From the NCBI GenBank assembly GCA_003344405.1, contig NOWV01000254.1:1-64000 (forward strand): DNA of 64,000 nt. Reading direction: 5' to 3'. Both the position numbers and the translations under genes were made by a program. Position 1 is the first letter of the stretch; each line of letters begins with the position of its first letter. The stretch comes from Trichoplax sp. H2. Lineage: Eukaryota; Placozoa; Uniplacotomia; Trichoplacea. The notes under the pieces were generated by a model. The model was not told the DNA's origin and did no database searches. It saw nothing but the letters and a program-made list of their open reading frames with translations. Below are positions 54,438 to 64,000 of the stretch, in pieces.

Positions 54438-57400
54438 CTATACTACGGTATTACATTTTGTTGCACTCTACTTGCAATCTACTCTATTCATCTAAATAAG
54501 ACTATGTGGTATTTTTATGGCAGTAGAATTTACTAATTCGATGTCTCAATATTTGATGTCATATTAGTGACTTAAATGGCAAAGCTACTTTTATTGTTAT
54601 ATCATTTGTAAGATTTACATTCGTACGATAGCGTAGTATAATCTTGCTTTTCACATGGATAATAGCTTAAAATATGGTAGTTTTCCACTGTTTGCAAATG
54701 CTACGCTTGCGTAATGAAGCGGTCTATTCTTCGTCAGGTGGGCAGATAAATTAAATCAATAAAATGAGGAGGTAGTTAAAAATAGCGCATCTATCCTTTT
54801 AACGTAATTGTAATTACATATTGCAGAAATGATGAGGGCATTTATATTGTCCCTAGTAAATACATATTATGATGATGCTAATCGTCAACAGGAAATGATG
54901 GAACAATGCAGATTCTAATGACGACTTTTATTTTTAGAATGGAATAAAATAAATAAATATTGTAATGAATTCAATTTGTTATCGACTAAAGCTATTAGTA
55001 ACGTGATTGATTACCATATTATAATAGTAAGGGTAATAGTGATAAGTATTCATGTCTATTCCATTTCATTACTTCAAATAGAACGGTAATTGCTAAATAA
55101 ATTATTTCATCCATTAATTGCTATCGAAAACGTTGTTCATTACGTATACCTGGCAATTTTAAATGAAAATCTATAGACAATCGAATACAATCAATAAAAT
55201 TGCACTTAGGAACTTCTAGAAGGTATTGTTTAAATTCTTAAGATCCTAACGGTATTGGGGTCACAATTGAATTACTTACAAACTCAAGGGTACAACACCT
55301 TATTTCTATACCATTCGTTGGTGTATAGTATTATCTTTGGGGATACATTCAATATGATTAGACAACATCACCCATTATCATCTACTAAACTAGCGAATAT
55401 ACCATTATATATCTTGGATTACAATGTTAGGAAGTTAAAACTGATATAGGTGCCTTTAAGTTCCGGTTGAATGATAGATATACTTGATAAACAACAATAC
55501 CGTACCACACCTTAGATGGTTCACATATAGTATGAACCGAAGTATAAAATTATAGAACATTAAACAAATTTAGGGCCTACGAATATCATCTTCTCTATCG
55601 TTACATTTCATACTCTGGCAAATTTTTTATCAGATTTTGTCATCAGCAATTATTGTAACTGTTCTTAAAAATTTAGAACTATCTTCTAGCAATATATAAT
55701 TACTATTTTAACAATCTTTTAGGTAAATGAAAGTGTTTTAATCATTTTTCTATTTATGGCTGATCTATCATCTAGTACTGAAAGTTAAAGAAAAGAAATT
55801 ATTATTTTAAGTTGAACTTTTAAATTGATTTATATCTAAGACTTGTTCATTAACTATAGTTATCAACTGAAGATGGCGACTTCGATAGAAATCATCCCTA
55901 TACAGTACTGGCTTACTGATTTCTAAAGAATAATTTGTTCTTTATAGTCACTAAAATAATGTACTAAAAATGAATAATATCTATGCTACCTGAATTTATT
56001 ATTACTTTGTTTATCTACTTATACAATCAATAAATTAGTTTAGCCACCCATGCATTAACTCTTTCAATGGTTACTGTAAATCTAGTTAATCTTTTACGAT
56101 TGGTTATTCAAAATTTCGTTAATTGGTCGCCTGTTTTCACCTATATTTTACCGTCCCTAATTACCTAAGCCAAGAGGTTTGGCATGTCTTTACATCAATC
56201 GGAAAGGAATATCTGGCAACTCGTTTTGCGATAGCTACGTGCTAGCTTATTTAACCCTAATCTAGAAGATCTTGCTATCGAATTTCCTACGTTTATTTAC
56301 GAAGCATAATTTGTCGTTTTTATTTTAGTTATAACTGCTCTTATTCAGTTGTCGTTATTAACTCCGAATACAGACACAGTAATCGCTTTAATCGACGTTG
56401 AAAATTTTTATTCGATTTTGAGTATTAATAGAATATTTAGTGTGAATTAATGCTTCTGCAGAATTTCAGTCGATTTCAAATTTCATTATATTAAATAAAG
56501 TTAATATTCCAGATAGGATCTACTGTGTCAAGGATACGGCTAAGTAAATCCAATGAATGAAAGAAAATTTATTAAAATCTGATCGCATAAGAAATGTATG
56601 CGCACAAATTCTAGTCTCTTTTCAGTAATAAATTGGACTATAATCTAAATTCGCTTAGCTATGAAAGGTAATTTTGACATATTGCTTTCGATTATTAAAA
56701 CTGCCCAACCATGATATAATAGATAATAAATAAAATCAAGGTGTGTTTTGGTTTGTTTTATACTTAGTGATAGCAAAAAGTACAGTACATCACTATAATG
56801 GATCATTATTTTATGTATGAAGTATAAATACTAATAGGAGTTTACTAGTTACGCAAAGTGGTTATAACCAATTGAAGGACTAGTACAAGTAATAATCAGC
56901 AATATATAAATTAATATAATAACGAATCTTATAATGTTCTAGAACAGACGAATTACAGCCTAATATGAAATTTGAGTATTTTTCTCATCGTTTGATTGAA
57001 TTAAATTAGTAGAACAGTTAACTGAAAATCATAAATAACCACAACCAATCCCTTATGATTATATAATACTACACGTGTATCTCATGATGGTATTATGTAT
57101 GATTTTAATCGGCGGCGACTTCTTGTTCTTGTATTCCAGTAAATCGTCATTATTCTCTTTCTAACTTATTTAATCTTGAGGATACTATTAGTTTGAAATG
57201 TAATTATTTCTATCATTAATATTAGTAATCAATTTAAGATAATGCTTAAATATTCTCGTAAAATATTAATAATAATACCTGTGAAATTATTAGATCAACT
57301 TGAGAAGTAACTAGTCCAAATATCAATCTTGAAGTTTTATTTTTATTATCATCACCGCATCAACAGATATCAAAATAAAGGTCTTTCAACATTATGATCA

Positions 57401-57600
57401 AGTAAAAAAGTGACTGACCCAAATGTTAAACTGATATTTTCCCTTTTAATTACTCATACTCCTATAATAGTAATCTAATTGAGGATAATCTACTTGAGTG
57501 TTTTGATAGCTATGGATGGCACTATGGTAACGATAAATTTAATATTTAAAGATATGGCTTGCTAATTCCGTCTTCAATGTTATTCCTAATGGAGATCGAA
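54438..57600. other. intergenic sequence downstream of AARSD1
   Basis: No gene recognised. AARSD1 polyadenylation words (AATAAA) lie near 54942. The 64-codon plus ORF at 55255-55449 shows no family features. Confidence 0.55.
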
Positions 57601-57619
57601 TTCAAGCTTTTGTTTGGCT

Positions 57620-58320
57620 GCTAAGTTAGCAATTGTCTTGTAGACTCCAAATAACCTTGGTAGATAGCCTCAGGAATTAATACCATGAGTTGATGCTTAT
57701 AAGAAAAGATTGTGTAAACAAACAAATAACATAACAGTCTGCTATTAGAAATTGATTTAAATGAAGAATGTAGAATTGAACTGGTCTTATCAACTCTGCA
57801 GTACCGGATTAATGTCAACAACTTTCGTTGATGGTAGTTTATACAGTGATAGTATAGCAAAATCAATGAAATCTAGATAGCTGTAAAGTAAAAAATATAA
57901 GTTTATACCGTTCGCGAAGTCTAATAGACGTGAATTCTGCGAGTTTTAAGAATTATCTAGTTAATTAATGATATACTTGGTTTATTCATACAATATCTTG
58001 TATCCCAGTGGAGAAGTCATTACATTAAATTCGAAGGCAGTAATCCATTCTAATGTCGAAATTTTTGTTATATAATAAAATGTTCTCTCTATTTATTTTT
58101 CGATTCAATTGCCAACAACTAAAATTAAATTTAAAATTAGAACGTAATTCAATTTTTAATTTATTCATGTTCTCGTTGTTATCGTATTATTCAAACTGTT
58201 ATAGTCCAATATCTTGTATAAATACCGATACAACTTGCTCATCACGACAAATAGTACTCTTCATTAGCGATTTTCATCATGATTGTCTTGTTTTGCTTTT
58301 TTAAATGCAATTTCCACGAC
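57620..58320 (-). pseudogene. possible decayed coding blocks of unknown family
   Basis: The minus strand has short protein-like runs broken by stops and frame changes. One is KLPSTKVVDINPVLQ followed by a stop (about 57790-57845). Another is HQLMVLIPEAIYQGYLESTR (about 57640-57700). A run of about 38 codons containing NKLKIELRSNFKFNF lies at about 58050-58175. No family is recognised. They may belong with the longer remnant at 62.6-63.2 kb, or be chance in AT-rich DNA. Confidence 0.25.
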
Positions 58321-59815
58321 TCATTTTAACTAAACTGTCAAGTAGCAAGTTGTGAAATGATGAACAGAGAATGATAACAGATTAGATTACAATAGATAAA
58401 AGGAAAATTGCGTCTAATTTAGTATTCAATAGATTATTGAAAAATAGAATACGCAATTTAATTAATTGGAATAGATTACTATTTTATTTTAATATATCCT
58501 TGATTTCTATCATTATAGGGAATGGGCATAAATTGGGCTATTCATGCTATGGTGAAATATCTAATTTTTTCATAAGATGAAAATCATCGATATTCTTATA
58601 TACTCATATAGTCCAGACGATCCAAGCTAAAATTTTGATTACCTCTCACTAAAATCTAATTTCAAGTTTGGCTGGTCTTTTCTTCTTTGCTTGTTTTGTA
58701 AATGTAGTCTAGTCAAATAGAATCAGTGTATTTATAATAGATTACCCCATTCCTTCCGTTCTATTTTTCTTTCATTTTTACTGTAAAACCCGATTTCAAT
58801 TAGGATTAAAATCAATATCATTGTCATGCCATTAATATTGTTTGATGCGATTCATCGATAGTGTCAATAAAATGGTGAATAATAGGGGGCAGGGTAGCGA
58901 ATAATATAAAAATTAAAAGTATATACCAAAGGTGACGAGATTTCAATATGAGAAAGATGGTGGTTGCAAGCAAAGTTGATATTCAAATAGATGAGAATTA
59001 AGGTTAAAAGGTAATGAAATCGCTAATTGTATCTACCGCAGAGTATAGATCGTTTTTTAGATAATAAAAAAAGAAATGAATAAAATCAATGGATAAATAA
59101 AATAATCTAATCTAACAGAGAAAACAATCAAAAGAAAGATTGGGTGGAACATTTTATATGCTATGTCTCCTCCCAGTATTATCTTAAATGGAATAAATAA
59201 ATGGAAATCAATGTTTTATAATGACGATATCAATTTTTTTCCAAGGCTTTAATTTGACAGTTATTTACTATCGTAATATACCTACGTCAACGTCTGAATC
59301 GCCCATGTTCTATTGATAGCTCAATATTTTTAATCCCAACTCATATCATCATGCACTTGATAAATTACTTTCAATTCATGGATTGATGTCGGATATGATT
59401 GCCAATTTGCATTGATCATCGGTAAGTTTATTCCATTTCTTCAAGCGCTGTTTTTTCGTGTCATAAAATTAACGAGTGAATTTTAGTAATCTACTCTAAC
59501 GGCTATTGATCTATTTTAAATAATCAATTAGATTATTCCTGTAGCCACTAAACATTCTTTTCCCCATTTCAATTTTTCATAACCAATATATCATAGATGT
59601 TCTTTTCCTAGAACTCATTGCATGCCTGCTGCCGTCTATAATTTTGATTTAAGATTTAGTTTACATCAAACTATCCACTGTGCTTTCTGGTCGTTGTATG
59701 AATCTACGCTCATTCTTACTATTATTTTAAGTAGAAATTTTCTCATTTCTATTGCCAAGTTGTCCTTCAATAAGTAACTTTTATCATGTACTTGTAAGTC
59801 CTAGTATAGCAAGCT
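58321..59815. other. AT-rich sequence without recognised features
   Basis: Nothing supportable seen on either strand. Confidence 0.5.
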
Positions 59816-60240
59816 CATTAAGGATGATCGATATCATTATCTCACAACGCAACTAGATGGCGATACCATTTAAAATCACCTAACTCGTTTCATCCAATAT
59901 TATTGAATGGTAGCCTATGCAAATAGGGATCTCCTTCCATTTCTGGTCCTATTTATGCTAATCATATGCCTATATGATGAATTAATTACGGAGTAATGAT
60001 CAGTATTATCAAACTACTTTTACCATTTAATGACAACACCCATAAATAGCATGCACCCCATTTTATTAAATTTACTTCATGTTCAAGGATGCAAACGCCA
60101 ACTTTCTTTCCATTTCTAACCCTACTTTTGCTATTCAGACATTCTTACGGTATGATGAAGTAATTGCAGTAATGAATGATCAAATATTATCAATTTACTT
60201 AATGATTTCATGACGATACCATTCCATTTTATGTAGCCCT
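59815..60240. repeat. diverged tandem repeat of about 180 bp
   Basis: Copies share GACGATACCATT(C/T), (A/C)ACCCCATTTTATTAAATTT-like words, CCATTTCT.(A/G)(T/A)CCTA(C/T)TT and TATGATGAA(T/G)TAATT(A/G)C(G/A)G(A/T)AATGA. They are centred near 59850, 60030 and 60210. Confidence 0.65.
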
Positions 60241-61940
60241 TTTTGTCTACTGCTGTTCAATACCAATGGTATTTCGATCAGGCCAGAGACTACACCCTTT
60301 CCATATATTACTATCTATGCTATCTGTGTGATTCTGAGATGAATTTATTAAAGAACGACGATTATCCTCCTCGAGTTACTGTAGGACTTAATCGCGATAG
60401 TGATCAGTATCACGTATCTCGTTGTGCAAAAGCTCATTTCATTTAATATCAAGACATGATAATGTATAACTATTGATTCATGCTCAATACTACTCTTTTA
60501 TGTAGGGTAATCGCGGTAATCATTAGGACTTACTAACATAAGAAATAATAAAGTTAAACCGAAAATAACTTGCCCGATAGGAATAGTTCTAATTCTAGTT
60601 GATAATTCTATCTATCTCTTATCCGTTGTATTTATACGGTATCTAACGCTCTTCCAATATGGATAAGATTTCAGAATTTAATAGTAGATTTTAATCCTGG
60701 TTATTTATGCGCTTTTCTCGTCAACAAAATTCTTTGATTCTGCTATCCACAGATTGTTTTCTAGCCACTTAAGCAGCCTTACTTTTCATTAAAGTTTGTT
60801 GCCATACTATTGCAGCCGCTCTGATCTACATTGATACCTATCATATTTATCGCTAAAATCTTACCCGTTTTTATTAGTTTCATTCCAATTGGATGGTAGA
60901 GATGAATTTTACGTTCCTTCCGTCTATTAAAATCTGATATCTTATTAGCTATCATTGCACTAAGTTATTTGCGATTTCCATTTCTACTTTTTACGTAATT
61001 TTGTCGATATTTCTAATGATACTCGTATTACTGCTAATTATATATTTTATTAAAAAATATTATGCATGCTCATGCCCTCATTTACAATTTCTTCTTAGCA
61101 GAGGTACTCAATCGATTAGTACAGTAATTGCATGATGTATAGTACTGCATGATGAAGTAAGATCAACTCTGCAATTACATATATTTGTAAAAGATACAAA
61201 AAGGGTAAGATCTAGCTTCTAAAACTTCTACAAACTTTGATTCTACTTTGGTGTACCCTGGTCGACTTACGTAACGATGACAGCAAATAAAATCGGGAAA
61301 CAACCAAACAATAATTTATTCAAACTTATAAGAAGTAAGGGACCAAACGACTTTCAAATAATTAATTTCTAAGGTTTAAAAGTGAAGAAATAAGATAAAA
61401 TTAAAACTGTCAACAACCAAACAACCTTACAAGTACAGCTAACAATATCGCTTACAATCCGTGAATCTGAGAGGTCTTTCAAATTTAAATTACTTCTTTT
61501 AAAGTAATTCTTTCCTACTCCACTCTAAATTTTCCAATTGTACCGCCATTTATAAGCTTTGTAGGGCTCTTAATGGAGTTGAGAACTAAACATTGATTAA
61601 CCCATCACACTTAAAATAACTTAAGAAATCTACTTTGCACCATTTAAGAATCAATCACTCAAAGTTCAGATACAATTTACCTTACGATTCCGTTACAAAA
61701 CGTTAGAAAACTAACAAATTAACTATCAAACATCAAATTTTATGGCTACGCTGATTTTTAACTACTAAACTTTATGCAAATCGGAAAATTTACTTTTAAA
61801 TATCGAGACTAAGTCATTAAAATAATGATTAAAAGTGGCAACCGCCATCTTATTTATCACTTTTCGAAACTTAAATTTCGTCATTTAACTTTTATGTTGT
61901 TTTCTAAAATTTCTAAGTAATAAGTTTCAAATTCATCACC
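60241..61940. other. AT-rich sequence without a recognised gene
   Basis: A 67-codon plus ORF (60243-60446) begins in the end of the preceding repeat. It is unusually charged for this DNA but matches no family I know and has no visible splice partners. Nothing else is seen. Confidence 0.45.
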
Positions 61941-61949
61941 AAAATTCAC

Positions 61950-62583
61950 GTTTTAATAATTAGGGCTCCATTTTTTTGTCTTTTAATATAAGTTCTATAT
62001 TGAAATTGATCCAATCAATCAAGTAGGAATCGAATTTTAATTTATTTGGATTTAATGCTATTGTCACGCTACATCCTCATTTCGATTGAATAGATGAGTG
62101 AATACGGTAGCATCTTATTCAGTCAATTAAAATGTTAAATCGGCATTATTACTAACTGCTAAGAATTGCCTTCCATTTTTTTTACTTATATTTGAACATT
62201 TTAGTCAAGTTGAGTGAATAAACCTAATGGAATAGAAGCTTTTCCCTCGAAAGCTTTTATTTTAGTAGCACTTTCTACGTATTGTAATGATTGATAAGTT
62301 TCGTGTAGTTTATTCTTAAATTTTTGATTAAGTATCGCATGTTCATGATTAATATATAATCAAGTTTTTATGGAGATTAACATTTCTAGCGATAATTTTA
62401 TCGGTTATCTCTTTATTTTTATCTGAAAGAAAGAATTTATTAAATGAAAGACCCATCAATTTCTTTAAAGTGGACGATTTGTACTGAAAAGGAATGATCA
62501 AATTCTGTTTCTAGCATGTTTCAATTTAAGATCGATATCATTTTGATCTGGTATTTGTTACCGTTATTCCTAAGTTAATTGTT
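61950..62583 (-). pseudogene. possible continuation of the decayed coding sequence
   Basis: Minus-strand scraps continue: NMLETEFDHSFSVQIVHFKE then IDGSFI and a stop (about 62436-62517), VESATKIKAFEGKASIPLG (about 62230-62290) and VTIALNPNKLKFDSYLID (about 62005-62070). They lie in shifting frames with many stops between. This is a weak call resting on protein-like composition only. Confidence 0.25.
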
Positions 62584-63159
62584 CTATTCATCCATGACTT
62601 TACCGTTGAAATCCAGCATTACAAATAGCTGTAAATCAGAAGGGAAAAATTTAGTAAGTCGAATGCTAACGAGATTGCAGTTTTTGAATAAGATCTTCAT
62701 AAAGATACTAAGTGTTCGAGCGAAATCAGTCACTAGACAAGCTAATATTTTCAGTTTATTGGCAAAGTCAATACCTATCCTGTAATAATAAGAATGAACT
62801 ATATAGTGAAAGTCTTCAATACTATGAATTAATTAATAAGCTTTTACTTTCAGTTTTTTGATTTGTTACTTAAAGAATTGAAATCTATAATCTAAAGAAG
62901 TTGTATTATTTTGTTTTAAAAGATAACCGAATTGAACTTGCTTCAGATTACTATCGTTAACTTCGTACCGCAATTCTGATTTTAAATATGATGATTTATC
63001 CAATACCGCGAAATCCTCTAAAATTTCAATATTAGTACCTACAGTAATCTTATTTTGTCAATCTGATAATGACGTCGGGAGTTTTATATTACTGCGGGTT
63101 GATAGATTTAAAATGATATCATAAAAATGAAGCTTATTAGTTGATATATATTTAGAATA
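62584..63159 (-). pseudogene. decayed coding sequence, one frame with stops
   Basis: A single minus-strand frame stays open in runs of 33, 63, 10 and 82 codons, separated by stops at 63060-63058 (TGA), 62868-62866 (TAA) and 62835-62833 (TAA), and closes at 62586-62584 (TAG). The runs look like protein: alternating polar/hydrophobic beta-strand-like sequence such as ITVGTNIEILEDFAVLDK, SSYLKSELRYEVNDSNLK and LLKQNNTTSLDYRFQFFK. More protein-like scraps lie on both sides, for example VESATKIKAFEGKASIPLG (about 62230-62290) and SGSLPNLLRCKVTVGNDI (about 63285-63340) in other frames. Composition loosely recalls the beta-sheet domains of large lipid transfer proteins, but I cannot assign a family. 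Introns between real exons are an alternative, though I saw no matching splice sites. Confidence 0.4.
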
Positions 63160-63419
63160 CTATATAGACCAATTTATAGTATGTTCTATATGACATAACG
63201 TTTGAAGTCAAAGTTCTATTTAATTCCGGTGCTTTAAAACATCGGACTGATTTCATAGGCAAATATTAATAATGATTTTAGGATATCGTTACCAACGGTA
63301 ACTTTGCATCTTAGTAAATTTGGTAAAGATCCCGATATCTTTATAGCATGTTTGATAATAATTATACATACGTACATATATAATTTAGAGATTACATCAT
63401 AGAAAATGATTGTATTCAT

Positions 63420-64000
63420 TTAGCTTTCTTTAAATTTAAAGATTAATCCATGTGACAAGTCAATTAATAATTTATTATAACTTAGTTTAGAAATATCAGC
63501 GTTGATCTAATTGAACATGATAAAAATAGTTTAAATCAGTATTAAAAGTAACACGGTATACAATATTGCAGCCAAATAAATGAAAAATCTCAGAAATTTT
63601 TATTTTATATCGATTGATTTATTATCGATGGAATCATCCTATCGTCGTTAATGTGATCAAGATTTCAATAATTTCACCTTGTGTTAAGAATTTGAGATTT
63701 ATATTGCATAATTATAGTGGCTGAACGCATTTAATTGGTTTTAATTGAAGGCAAAAAATTAATCGATATCACATAGCAAACTAATAATCATACTCTCTAT
63801 ACGAAATGAGATCTTGCCTTTAGGATAGCAGTATCGATAGTATAGGTCAAGTTTACTGATTGTAACTAATTCATCAAGTTATCAAATCATTGCTAATTTT
63901 ATAAACTGCATATTAAGAAATTAGATTGTATCTTATCGAAATGTCATCTTTTCGACTGGCTATTTTTGAATAGTGCAGGATTAATTATGTCCCACTAATT
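63420..64000. other. window end, nothing recognised
   Basis: AT-rich with no supportable gene or repeat. The decayed coding region could continue beyond the window. Confidence 0.45.

Noticed and set aside
60243-60446. 67-codon ORF with a charged C-terminal half
   Set aside because: No family resemblance, starts in a repeat and has no partner exons; kept only as a note in the region description.

Overview
The window is nuclear DNA from an early-branching animal, most likely a placozoan of the Trichoplax/Hoilungia kind (inference, moderate confidence). It is AT-rich with compact intergenic space. Its genes read as clear orthologues of human genes and are cut into many short exons by mostly short introns (often 100-400 bases) with GT..AG borders. 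There are no bacterial-style operons, and nearly all long uninterrupted ORFs are single exons or shadows. One 20-base N gap sits at 23651-23670.

Layout: a 120-bp satellite (1-725) leads into a 5'-incomplete GTPBP3 (+, 923-3864). HAGH (-, 4438-6893) converges on it. CCDC13 (-, 9080-14208) follows, then a bZIP factor (+, 17042-17996) head-to-head with CCDC13. XYLB (-, 19195-24329) comes next, with exons 2 and 3 present twice around the N gap. After 7.6 kb of decayed tandem repeats comes MYO1B (+, 31930-41926, 38 exons). SEM1/DSS1 (-, 43559-43953) is head-to-head with MANBA (+, 45389-49483), and AARSD1 (+, 50742-54437) follows. The last 9.5 kb (54438-64000) has no intact gene I can recognise, but its minus strand carries what looks like a decayed coding sequence.

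Exon models were built by hand from GT/AG sites, reading phase and remembered family motifs. For HAGH, XYLB, MYO1B, SEM1, MANBA and AARSD1 all exon phases close, giving 311, 525, 1193, 72, 896 and 398 residues, close to the human lengths. The genes are unrelated housekeeping or cell-biology genes: mitochondrial tRNA modification, methylglyoxal detoxification, a ciliary/centriolar coiled-coil protein, a transcription factor, xylulose phosphorylation, a membrane-tension motor, a proteasome subunit, lysosomal glycan breakdown and tRNA proofreading. Nothing suggests a functional cluster.

The most unusual signal is a strand-symmetric five-base motif, (A/T)GTAC, tandemly repeated in dense arrays at 15.66-16.85 kb and 44.04-45.13 kb. 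These are the intergenic spaces of two head-to-head gene pairs. Other points of note are recent exon-sized duplications (last exon of GTPBP3, part of exon 2 of MANBA, five 87-nt IQ exons in MYO1B), possible alternative mitochondrial start sites in HAGH and AARSD1, and a probable assembly duplication in XYLB.
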